A DNA stretch of 6,506 nucleotides from Dehalococcoidia bacterium (GTDB lineage: Bacteria; Chloroflexota; Dehalococcoidia; SZUA-161; SpSt-899): the NCBI GenBank assembly GCA_023271515.1, contig JALPXQ010000069.1, positions 1 through 6,506 of the forward strand, read 5' to 3'. Of the stretch, positions 1 to 6,228 are shown piece after piece. The number at the start of each line of letters is the position of its first letter. Within the stretch, counting starts at the first letter, position 1. The translations under genes and the position numbers were made by a program. The notes under the pieces were generated by a model that worked only from the letters and a program-made list of their open reading frames with translations, was not told the origin of the DNA and searched no databases.

Positions 1-408
1 CCGTGCTACCTTCACCAGCATCGCGGGGGTCGCCTCATCCCTGGCAAGGAGCCTGTCCAGACAGCGTTCCCGCGGCAGTTGACGCATCTTCACGGCGTAT
101 TCTACAACCTCACCGGTGCCCCCCACAAAGAACTGCCCCTCATTTTGGGTCACCTCGACTACCCCGAGGTAGATCTCCGGGGCGAGGCGGCTGTTCAGTT
201 CTACCTCTTGCCGGCAGTAAAAGTGCCGCTTCTCCAGGGTGCTGAAATCGAGGTAGCCGAGATCAACCGGCTTCTTGATCTTGTAGGCAAAATCGCCAAG
301 GAGGAAAACGAAGGACATCTGCGTCTGCATCAGATCGACATGCCCGGGATTCTCCGGATAGGCGTCTCCCTTCAGCAATGCCCGAACCAGCGGTGGTAAC
401 GGCCCCAT
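1..408 (-). CDS. COG2187-type aminoglycoside phosphotransferase-like kinase, N-terminal part (cut by left edge)
   Basis: The 136 visible residues run off the window with no stop. They match the N-terminus of the COG2187 family, often described as a bifunctional aminoglycoside phosphotransferase/ATP-binding protein, in which an APH-like kinase fold is usually followed by a P-loop kinase domain. The diagnostic stretch is residues 39-78: GDFAYKIKKPVDLGYLDFST (39-58), then LEKRHFYCRQEVELNSRLAPE; the Lys residues of AYKIKKP fall where an APH-type fold has its nucleotide-contacting lysine. VEYAVKMRQLP (102-112) is the next conserved strand. The ATG at 408-406 shares one base with the TAA of the small ORF upstream (TAATG), with AAAGGG just before it as a modest ribosome site. 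Catalytic Asp motifs and any C-terminal P-loop lie outside the window. The real substrate of this family is unknown; the aminoglycoside name is only fold homology. The family assignment is confident, the role is not. Confidence 0.82.
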   Translation of the reverse strand, partial: MGPLPPLVRALLKGDAYPENPGHVDLMQTQMSFVFLLGDFAYKIKKPVDLGYLDFSTLEKRHFYCRQEVELNSRLAPEIYLGVVEVTQNEGQFFVGGTGEVVEYAVKMRQLPRERCLDRLLARDEATPAMLVKVAR

Positions 409-518
409 TATGCCCTTTGCGCCTCGATCGTGTCCGCCTTCCCGCCCTTCCTCTTCTCCTCGATCTTCTTCTTCCTGCGGCGATGCTTAAGACTGGCTAC
501 CCTCTTCGTCTTATTCAT
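408..518 (-). CDS. Very small Lys/Arg-rich protein (36 aa), unknown function
   Basis: This ORF reads ATG (518-516) to TAA (410-408) and encodes 36 residues. It begins MNKTKRVASLKHRRRKKK and continues with a charged IEEKRK segment and a softer GGKADTIEAQRA tail. More than a third of the residues are Lys or Arg, and there is no Cys, membrane segment or signal peptide, so an RNA- or ribosome-associated role is possible but only inferred. Support for a real gene: it starts 2 nt after the DUF35 stop, has a GGAG 8 nt before the ATG (inside the last DUF35 codons), and its stop overlaps the start of the next gene by 1 nt, so it fills the gap exactly. I recall similar tiny basic proteins from anaerobic bacteria but cannot name a family. 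The alternative is a chance ORF in purine-rich sequence. Confidence 0.55.
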   Translation of the reverse strand: MNKTKRVASLKHRRRKKKIEEKRKGGKADTIEAQRA

Positions 519-520
519 AG

Positions 521-925
521 TTAGTTCTCCAATCCAAAGGTTGCGGTCACACGCTCACCGGCCGAGTACTTGTCTCCCGGGATAACCGCATGGCCTAATC
601 TAACTCTCCTGCCGATCATATCCATGGTGGCTCCATCGCAGTCTACATCGATGATGTTACCCATAAGCCACGGGCCTTCGTCAAGCTCGACGATGCCCAC
701 AATGTATGGGGCCTGAAACCCTTCTGACGCCACCCGGATGACGGTGAAGGTTCTGATCTCTCCCCTGCCGCTGAGCTCGACGATGTCCAGGTCCTCGCTG
801 GCACACTCGATACACACCTTCTTCGGGGGCACGGTGTAGCCACCGCAGGCATTGCATTTGAGTCCCAGCAGCCTGTTCTCTCTCAGCGCACTGGTATACG
901 CCTTGTGAGTCAGTTTATATTCCAT
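521..925 (-). CDS. DUF35 / Zn-ribbon and OB-fold protein (acyl-CoA/thiolase-associated)
   Basis: This encodes 134 residues from the ATG at 925-923 to TAA at 523-521. An in-frame ATG at 949 exists, but the 925 start fits the family N-terminus (MEYKLTHKAYTSALRENRL) and has an AGGGGG about 9 nt upstream. Domain order: an N-terminal helix (about 1-20), a rubredoxin-like zinc ribbon with C24-x2-C27-x10-C38-x2-C41, then the OB-fold (about 48-132) with the typical GRGEIRTFTVI and APYIVGIVELDEGPWLMGNI strands. DUF35 proteins are usually encoded next to SCP-x-type thiolases or HMG-CoA synthases and form complexes with them (archaeal thiolase/HMGCS/DUF35; BbsA with BbsB in toluene degradation). That is exactly the position here, but the adjacent thiolase is a pseudogene, so this protein may be an orphan or may serve a thiolase encoded elsewhere. 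The ORF itself shows no damage. Confidence 0.88.
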   Translation of the reverse strand: MEYKLTHKAYTSALRENRLLGLKCNACGGYTVPPKKVCIECASEDLDIVELSGRGEIRTFTVIRVASEGFQAPYIVGIVELDEGPWLMGNIIDVDCDGATMDMIGRRVRLGHAVIPGDKYSAGERVTATFGLEN

Positions 926-1788
926 GTTTACCAGCCCCCTGTGGCTCAATGCCCGCCTGAGTATAGGCCTGCTTTGCCGATAGGATTCGAGCCTTCATCC
1001 TGGTGAAGTCCTTCTGATTGTGGAGAGGGCCGGCGGAACACTGCCCCACGCCGGCGATCAGAACGGGCTTGTCGGTCAGCCTCCTGGTCTTATCCCTGGA
1101 GGCCAGGACCAGTGCCGCGGCGCCATCGGAGAAGGGGCAACAATCGTAGAGCTGCAAGGGATCGGCGATTACGGGATTCACCTTGATATCACGAAGGAAC
1201 TCCATCTCATCAGCCCAGGTGGGAACCGGCTGCCCCCTCTGGGTTGCTCTGGCTATCCGCGCCTCCATGAGGTCTCTAATGGTTGCCTGGAATTGAGCCT
1301 TGGGATTGAGCTTGCCGTTCTGATGGTTCTTGATGGCAACCATTGCCATTTGCTCCTTGAGTTTGACGAGTGGTATCCCATACTTATGGGAATAGAGGTG
1401 AGCCAGCATGGCGAAGACCCCGGGAAAGGTGATCCCCGCGGGGCCCTCGTAGTAGCTATCGCTGCCCATGGCAAACGTCCGCGTGGCATAGGGGGTGTCC
1501 ATCACCAAGACCCTCTCGGTGCCACCGACGAGCACGATATCATTATACCCCGAAGCTACCCACATGAAGGCATCCCTGATCGCCACCGAGGCGGTAGCGC
1601 AGACACCCTCGAATCCCTTCCTCATGTGAGCCCAGCACGTTACCAAAGAAAAGCGCCTCGATATCCTTTGGCTTGAGATTCGACTCGTTGATGGCCTCCA
1701 TGGCAGCCTCAGAGAACATCTCGATGTTGGTATTCTATGAGACGCCGAACCTGGTCATCCCCACGCCGATTACTGCAACCTCTCTCCT
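915..1788 (-). pseudogene. SCP-x/acetyl-CoA acetyltransferase-type thiolase, degraded remnant
   Basis: Thiolase sequence is spread over two frames. Frame 1 (1788 to about 1625) reads REVAVIGVGMTRFGVS, a TAG at 1737-1735, then NTNIEMFSEAAMEAINES and LKPKDIEALFFGNVLGSH, the normal N-terminal thiolase start. Frame 2 (about 1610-915) resumes at EGVCATASVAIRDAFMWVASG, the region of the nucleophilic Cys, and runs through DCCPFSDGAAALVLAS to AYTQAGIEP. About 25-30 residues that normally separate GNVLGSH from the Cys motif are missing, and the frame changes there. After AGIEP the HDCFT and GHPxGATG segments (roughly the last 120-140 residues, with the catalytic His and second Cys) are absent; the frame ends after QGAGKHGI, overlapping the DUF35 start. 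The codon where the start is expected is AGG (1788-1786), behind an AGGAGG. A shortened product from the ATG at 1646 is conceivable but could not be an active thiolase. Assembly error could explain one lesion, hardly all four. Confidence 0.88.
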
Positions 1789-2885
1789 CTCTCCCCTCCT
1801 TGTGAGCGCCTGAACTCCCTCGACACCTCGGCCGTCAACTCCAGGGCCCGCTCCGCTGATCGGGGCGAGATCGAGGCCAGGCCGCAGGACGGGGTAATCA
1901 GGCTTTGTTCCAATAATCTATCATAATCGATGCCATTGTCTGAAAGCAAACCCATCAGCTTCTCCAGATGCCCCAGTAGCTTCGAGGCGGTCTCTCCAGA
2001 CAGCATCGCCTCATCGCTGGGGACGATTCCCCAGGAAAGCACGCCACCTCGATCGAGGAAGGCCTTGATTTCAGCCGGATATAACGTCAGCGACTCACCG
2101 TAGTTGTAGGCATCGAAGCTGAGGATATCGATGGTCGTATTCATCAGGACGGGCCAGTCGGCATTCCCGCAGCAATGGATTCCCTTAAGTCCTCTGAGGC
2201 CAGACAGTGTCTCATCGATGAGCCCGACGACCATATCAGCCGAAACCGCCACAAATGCCGAACCCGTTGAGGCAAGATATGGCTCATCGAGGAAGACAAT
2301 GGTATTGGGCGAAAGTCTGGAGAGCTCCCTCTCCTGCCACCTGGCCTTTAAGGCGAGGTGTTTGGCCAGGGCATCGGCGAGGGTATCATCATACAGGATG
2401 GGACGGCGATCCTGGTCGGTAACCATCAGTCCGAAGCTGATAGGCCCGGTCACCTGCCCCTTCACCGCAAGGGCCGAGCCCAATTCCCGGGAGAGAAACC
2501 GGTGGAATCCGGCGGCGTATTCCGGGCTTATGGCATACTGCTGGAGATCATTGTCCATATAGGCGGCATAGAGTCTTCCCAACGGATCAGAGAGGTCCAC
2601 CGAGCGGTCGACGTAGATACGATCGCTCTCCTGAATCAAGCCGGGAAAGCCTTCACTGAACTGGGTATACATGCTCTCCAGAAAGGATCGAAGGGGCAAC
2701 TGCGGCCAGACGGGTATGTCGGGCAGATGCGCCAGAACGACCGAGCAAGCCTCAGCAGGGTCGGTGTGCGGCATGCTGCCGATGGCGGTGGGTAAGCCTC
2801 CGGGTTTGAACGTCTTGTCAGTCCTTTTCGCGCCTTCCCCCGTTAGAGAATTCCAAAGCAAATATCGTGAGTGTTCAACCGTCAT
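1770..2885 (-). CDS. Short MetE/UROD-superfamily methyltransferase (methionine-synthase-like, B12-independent core type)
   Basis: This encodes 371 residues from the ATG at 2885 (374 from an in-frame GTG at 2894); neither start has a strong SD, so the start is uncertain. It is a single (beta/alpha)8 barrel of the UROD/MetE superfamily, about half the length of classical MetE (about 750 aa). Visible motifs, numbered from the ATG: AIGSMPHTDP (34-43), VWPQLP (59-64), YTQFSEG (73-79), FLDEP (198-202), GIHCCGN (235-241), WGIVPS (285-290) and TPSCGLAS (331-338). H237-x-C239, possibly E264, and C334 match the His-x-Cys...Glu...Cys zinc ligands that activate the thiol in MetE. Short MetE relatives in anaerobes take methyl groups from corrinoid proteins instead of methyl-folate, so homocysteine methylation is a reasonable guess; another thiol or a corrinoid methyl transfer is equally possible. 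The gene follows mtnP by about 30 nt, and its 3' end overlaps the start region of the thiolase remnant. The N-terminal ~25 residues before the barrel look longer than usual. Confidence 0.8.
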   Translation of the reverse strand: MTVEHSRYLLWNSLTGEGAKRTDKTFKPGGLPTAIGSMPHTDPAEACSVVLAHLPDIPVWPQLPLRSFLESMYTQFSEGFPGLIQESDRIYVDRSVDLSDPLGRLYAAYMDNDLQQYAISPEYAAGFHRFLSRELGSALAVKGQVTGPISFGLMVTDQDRRPILYDDTLADALAKHLALKARWQERELSRLSPNTIVFLDEPYLASTGSAFVAVSADMVVGLIDETLSGLRGLKGIHCCGNADWPVLMNTTIDILSFDAYNYGESLTLYPAEIKAFLDRGGVLSWGIVPSDEAMLSGETASKLLGHLEKLMGLLSDNGIDYDRLLEQSLITPSCGLASISPRSAERALELTAEVSREFRRSQGGERGERLQ

Positions 2886-2891
2886 CACTTT

Positions 2892-2914
2892 CACTCATTA
2901 CTCAGAACTGAGTG
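2892..2914 (-). repeat. Nested inverted repeat at the mtnP / methyltransferase junction
   Basis: Immediately after the mtnP TAG (2918-2916) the minus strand carries CACTCA (2914-2909) and TGAGTG (2897-2892), a perfect 6-bp stem. Nested inside are ACTCAG (2913-2908) and CTGAGT (2905-2900), which can form a competing short stem. The distal arm contains the possible GTG start of the next gene and ends 7 nt before its ATG, so folding could affect translation initiation. No U-tract follows, so an intrinsic terminator is unlikely. Function is inferred only. Confidence 0.4.
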
Positions 2915-2915
2915 C

Positions 2916-3779
2916 CTATTTCAGGTACCTGCCAATTAGAACCGCCAGCTCCTCCTTCATCCGTTCCGGGATAAGTCCCGGCGGGGTGACCATGCCGGTT
3001 CTCAGGGCATGAGCGCATTCACAGTCCCTCCTGCCGGGAATGCGCGGTGAGGCGATCTTGATGATCTCCTTGGCGGTGCTGATGTTTTCCGCCAGGATGG
3101 CAAGTATCGTCTCTACAGTTACCGGCTCCTTCTCGTCATGCCAGCAGTCATAGTCGGTGATACAGGCGAGGCTGGCGTAGCACATCTCCGCCTCTCTCGC
3201 CAGCTTGGCCTCCGGCAGGACGGTCATCCCGACGATGCTTGCCCCCCAGGAACGATAGAGACGGGATTCCGCCCTGGTGGAGAACTGGGGGCCTTCCATG
3301 GCGATAAACGTACCTCCTTTATGCACTGTGGCTCCGGCATCCCGAGCTGCCTGGTGAAGTATCTCACTTAATGTCTGGCAAAAGGGCTCGGCAAAGGCGA
3401 TATGAACCACCAGGCCATTCCCGAAAAAGCTGTTCACCCGGTTCCGGGTGCGGTCAATAAGCTGGTCGGGGATGACCAGGTGGCGTGGTTCCAGCTCTTC
3501 TCTAAGGCTGCCGGCCGAATTGATGGAGATGATCCACTCCACGCCCAGAGATTTGAGGGCGTAGATATTTGCGCGTGAGGGAAGTTCAGTTGGATTGATA
3601 CGGTGGCCCCGGCCATGTCTGGGGAGAAAGGCGATGCCCGTCCCTTCGAGTGTGCCCGTAATAATTGAGTCGCTGGGATCGCCGAAGGGCGTCTTAACCT
3701 TTACCTCTTCGATATCACGGAGCCCTTCTATCTCATAGAGACCGGTTCCTCCAATGACCCCGAGTTTCACTTCCGGCAT
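2916..3779 (-). CDS. mtnP: S-methyl-5'-thioadenosine phosphorylase (MTAP)
   Basis: This 287-residue enzyme has the normal length for MTAP. It catalyses phosphorolysis of methylthioadenosine, the by-product of polyamine synthesis and other SAM chemistry, to adenine and 5-methylthioribose-1-phosphate in the cytosol. Seen in order: GVIGGTGLYEIEGL (7-20) and RHGRGHR (54-60), phosphate-binding elements; SAGSLREELEP (88-98); the IDRTRNR loop (108-114); AFAEPFC (128-134); AMEGPQFSTRAE (160-171), ribose/base contacts; VGMTVLPEAKLAREA (183-197); and TDYDCW (208-213). The two Asp residues of TDYDCW (D209, D211) favour 6-aminopurines, so MTA rather than inosine-type nucleosides; purine nucleoside phosphorylases usually carry Asn there. 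The ATG at 3779-3777 has a very strong AAGGAGGAG 4 nt upstream, lying in the mtnA 3' end; the two genes overlap by 13 nt, so translation is probably coupled. It may also accept 5'-deoxyadenosine from radical SAM enzymes, as some bacterial homologues do. Confidence 0.95.
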   Translation of the reverse strand: MPEVKLGVIGGTGLYEIEGLRDIEEVKVKTPFGDPSDSIITGTLEGTGIAFLPRHGRGHRINPTELPSRANIYALKSLGVEWIISINSAGSLREELEPRHLVIPDQLIDRTRNRVNSFFGNGLVVHIAFAEPFCQTLSEILHQAARDAGATVHKGGTFIAMEGPQFSTRAESRLYRSWGASIVGMTVLPEAKLAREAEMCYASLACITDYDCWHDEKEPVTVETILAILAENISTAKEIIKIASPRIPGRRDCECAHALRTGMVTPPGLIPERMKEELAVLIGRYLK

Positions 3780-4864
3780 TGGCTCCTCCTTCCTAAGCTT
3801 TCAATATATGGCTCTCTCGCTATCCCCTGCTCAGTGATGATAGCCGTCACATAGCGGTGCGGTGTCACATCGAAGGCGGGGTTAGCCACCCCCACCCCAT
3901 CAGGCGCAATGCGCGCCCCGCCAATCCGGGTCACCTCGTCCGCACTTCTCTCTTCAATCGGAATCTCAGTCCCCGACTTGACCGAAGGGTCTATGGTGCT
4001 GGTGGGAGCGGCCACATAGAAGGGAACGGCGTTTTCTTTTGCCAGAACGGCGACGCTGTAGGTCCCGATCTTATTTGCCACATCTCCATTGGCGGCGATC
4101 CGGTCTGCCCCCACAACCACACAGTCTATCTTTCCCTGACTCATGAAGTGTCCCGCCATGCTGTCGGTTATCAGGGTTACGGGTATCTGCGCCTCTACCA
4201 GTTCCCAGGCAGTTAGCCGGGCGCCCTGAAGTAAGGGGCGGGTCTCATCGGCAAATACCTGAATTCGTTTCCCCTGCTCGCGGGCGGTCTTGATTACCCC
4301 CAACGCCGTGCCGTAGCCCGCCGTAGCCAGCGCCCCGGCATTACAGTGGGTCAGGATGGTGAAACCGTCTTCTATAAGCTCAGCACCAAGCAGTCCGATG
4401 CGCCGGTCGGCTTCCTCGTTTTCCCTCTCGATACGCTTTGCCTCCTCAACCAGCGCCGCCTTGATCCCTGACATCGCTGAACCTTCCCTTCGCTTCCTGT
4501 CATTCTGAGCGTAGCGAAGAATCTCCTGGCGCTCAGGGCAGGCTCCGGCTGCCCGAGTCATCCGGTCCAGCGCCCAGAAGAGATTAACCGCCGTGGGACG
4601 CGTGGAGGCTAACTCTCGAGAGATAGTGCCCCATTTGCTCAGAAATTCCTCCCTGGAGCCTGCCTCGATCGCTTGAGCCCCCAGTGCCAGCCCGTAAGCG
4701 GCGGCCACCCCGATAGCTGGTGCGCCACGAACTCGCATCTCCCTGATCGCTTTCGCCACCTCAGCGTAATCCGCCAGATCAAGGAAGACAACCTCCGCGG
4801 GCAGCCTGGTCTGGTCGAGAACCCTTATCACTGTGTCGCGCCACTCGACGGGTTTTACCGGCAC
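3767..4864 (-). CDS. mtnA: Methylthioribose-1-phosphate isomerase (MtnA) with an in-frame repeat-derived insertion
   Basis: This 365-residue protein of the eIF2B-like isomerase family converts 5-methylthioribose-1-phosphate (the MtnP product) to methylthioribulose-1-phosphate. Motifs: VRGAPAIGVAAAYG (45-58), TRPTAVNLFWALDRM (88-102), ILTHCNAGALAT (170-181), VFADETRPLLQGARLTAWEL (203-222), ITDSMAGHFM (232-241), VVGADRIAANGDVANKIGTY (250-269), FYVAAPTSTID (282-292) and NPAFDVTP (328-335). C174 and D254 have the same 80-residue spacing as the catalytic Cys160/Asp240 pair of B. subtilis MtnA. The start is GTG (4864-4862), preceded by GGAGGTGA inside the last codons of the DUF362 gene, whose stop is only 4 nt away. 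Between ALDRM and RRIGLLGAELI there are 51 residues where the T. maritima enzyme, as I recall it, has about 31. The extra ~20 include EILRYAQNDRK (114-124), the translation of a dispersed repeat. All catalytic motifs are intact, so the enzyme is probably functional. Confidence 0.95.
   Translation of the reverse strand: MPVKPVEWRDTVIRVLDQTRLPAEVVFLDLADYAEVAKAIREMRVRGAPAIGVAAAYGLALGAQAIEAGSREEFLSKWGTISRELASTRPTAVNLFWALDRMTRAAGACPERQEILRYAQNDRKRREGSAMSGIKAALVEEAKRIERENEEADRRIGLLGAELIEDGFTILTHCNAGALATAGYGTALGVIKTAREQGKRIQVFADETRPLLQGARLTAWELVEAQIPVTLITDSMAGHFMSQGKIDCVVVGADRIAANGDVANKIGTYSVAVLAKENAVPFYVAAPTSTIDPSVKSGTEIPIEERSADEVTRIGGARIAPDGVGVANPAFDVTPHRYVTAIITEQGIAREPYIESLGRRSQCRK
4498..4525. 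repeat. Dispersed intergenic-type repeat captured inside mtnA
   Basis: These 28 bases contain the core TTCTGAGCGTAGCGAAGAA (4504-4522), preceded by TGTCA and followed by TCTC. I recognise this sequence as a short repeat found in many copies, normally between genes, in Chloroflexota and other bacterial genomes (variants around 'gagattcttcgct...gctcagaatgaca'). It is an imperfect palindrome: TTCT/AGAA and GC/GC pair around a tandem G-A mismatch with a GTA loop. A second perfect stem, GGGCAG (4536-4541)/CTGCCC (4549-4554), lies 10 nt away and may be part of the element or host sequence. Read on the minus strand it is open and encodes EILRYAQND in mtnA. Only one clear copy is in this window. Confidence 0.75.
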
Positions 4865-4868
4865 TCCC

Positions 4869-5996
4869 TCACCTCCAGAATCGGGCCAGGAGGCTCTTCC
4901 TCAAATCCATGGCTTTCTCCGGGCAGAGTTCGTAACAACATAGACAGAGAATGCACTTCTTATAGTCAACGCGGACAGGTCTTTCCTCGATGTAAATAGC
5001 GTCCACCGGGCAACTATTCGTACAGACACCGCAATTGGTGCATTTATCCGCCCTTGCCCGCGGCCTGACCATTATCCGCCGGGCAATGAGGCCGAGGATA
5101 GGTCGAGGAATGCTCCTCACCACCGCATTAGAGGGCAGAAGAAAATCTTCAACCACCTTTAATGGTTGCCCCAGGACTTCTATCTGTCTCAGATCGGACG
5201 TCCCCAGTTTCCGCTGCGCCGCCGCGCGAGTGGTGGGCACATCAAAAGCTTTCAGGCCTATCATCGCCTGAGCCACCGTATCGAGGGCTACGGAGTCCCG
5301 GCCGGCCAGGATAACCCCGATATCTCGCAATTTATCGGAGACCGGCCCGTTCCCTTCCATCCCCACCACGGCATCCATGAGAGCTAACTTCGGCCTGGCC
5401 ACGGAAAATATATCCACGACGGCCTCCCCCAGGTCATCCGGCCTGGGGCAACGTCTGTGAAACTCTAGCTTGCCCCCGCCGGGAATCAGGCCAAGAAGAT
5501 TCTTCACTGCCCCGGTGAAAAGGGTAAGACTGTGGGTCTTGAGTTTGGGGACGGTGATCAGAGCATCCACCTCCAGCACCGAGCGGGAAAGATGAAGTCT
5601 CTGGTAGATTACGCCATCGGCAACTTCAACTTCCAGTATCTCCCGATCCAGGCTTATTAAGGGCGCCCCCGTGACTCTGGAGACCTCACTATAGCCGCAA
5701 ACCTCCCAGAAATGGCTCAGCTCCCGGTTCGTTTCCCCGGGACTGTCGCCGATGAGCGCCTCCGCCCCCGCCTCCTGCACCAGTTCGACTAGTGCCCTGA
5801 CGACCGCCGGATGGGTAGTCACCCCCTCATCCGGGGGGCGCGCCGAGAGCATGTTGGGCTTAACCAGAACGCGGTTTCCTCTCTCTGCGATCCCCTCCCA
5901 CCCGCCGATGAGGGAGACAGCTTTCCTGATGGCCTCTTTCACCCTCCTTATATCGTAGTCAGCACATTCAACAATCGAGATCTTCGTATTGTTCAT
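4869..5996 (-). CDS. DUF362 protein with C-terminal 2x[4Fe-4S] ferredoxin domain
   Basis: This encodes 375 residues. The DUF362 domain spans about 5-290: NRVLVKPNML (41-50), THPAVVRALVELV (61-73), IGDSPGE (82-88), DALITVPKLKTHSLTLFTGAVKNLLGLIPG (144-173, the family's hallmark Lys/His-rich segment) and GRDSVALDTVAQAMIGL (232-248). A C-terminal ferredoxin module follows, with C319-x2-C322-x2-C325-x3-C329-P and C348-x2-C351-x2-C354-x3-C358-P plus an extra Cys at 353. There is no signal peptide, so it is cytoplasmic. The biochemical role of DUF362 proteins is not settled; the layout suggests electron delivery or a redox step. It is the first gene of the tight run leading to mtnA (4-nt gap), and the mtnA SD is formed by its last codons. 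The ATG at 5996-5994 has only a weak GGTAAG upstream. Function in methylthioadenosine recycling would be an inference from position alone. Confidence 0.88.
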   Translation of the reverse strand: MNNTKISIVECADYDIRRVKEAIRKAVSLIGGWEGIAERGNRVLVKPNMLSARPPDEGVTTHPAVVRALVELVQEAGAEALIGDSPGETNRELSHFWEVCGYSEVSRVTGAPLISLDREILEVEVADGVIYQRLHLSRSVLEVDALITVPKLKTHSLTLFTGAVKNLLGLIPGGGKLEFHRRCPRPDDLGEAVVDIFSVARPKLALMDAVVGMEGNGPVSDKLRDIGVILAGRDSVALDTVAQAMIGLKAFDVPTTRAAAQRKLGTSDLRQIEVLGQPLKVVEDFLLPSNAVVRSIPRPILGLIARRIMVRPRARADKCTNCGVCTNSCPVDAIYIEERPVRVDYKKCILCLCCYELCPEKAMDLRKSLLARFWR

Positions 5997-6036
5997 TGGA
6001 TATTCTTACCGCTGCCACGCCGGTAAGCACCTGGAT

Positions 6037-6073
6037 CTGAGTGAATTCTATCACATGGATGGGGGTGAAGTGC
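6037..6073 (-). promoter_or_regulatory. Weak promoter candidate for the DUF362-mtnA-mtnP operon
   Basis: On the minus strand TAGAAT (6050-6045) is preceded by TGA, giving an extended -10 (TGn + hexamer). A start near 6037 would leave a leader of about 40 nt before the DUF362 ATG at 5996. The hexamer 17 bp upstream (GCACTT, 6073-6068) does not resemble TTGACA, so the call rests on the -10 and on position only. Confidence 0.25.
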
Positions 6074-6228
6074 GAGTCGACCGAAGCAACCTCAATCGCT
6101 TGAAGCTAGGAACGAGATTGCTTCACTACCTTCGCTCCTGCCTGCCAGGAAGGCTTCCCCTGAGGGGTCACCCCGAAGGGTTAGTCCGATCAGGATTGAG
6201 CGGTTTGGCGAGCAACCGTGAACCCCTG

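Noticed and set aside
79..399. 106-codon + strand ORF at the left end
   Set aside because: Antisense shadow of the COG2187 N-terminus, which has clear family motifs on the minus strand.
1020..1676. Long + strand ORF (218 codons) opposite the thiolase
   Set aside because: It is antisense to recognisable thiolase sequence, has no known domain, and its openness follows from codon bias of the opposite strand.
1735..1737. In-frame TAG in the thiolase as a possible pyrrolysine codon
   Set aside because: The same gene has a frame-shifting deletion and lacks its C-terminal third, so decay is the simpler explanation; no pyl genes are in the window.
2875..2898. Mini-ORF of 7 codons (MSESDDG) before the methyltransferase
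   Set aside because: Too short and without an SD to call as a gene; mentioned only as part of the start-region structure.
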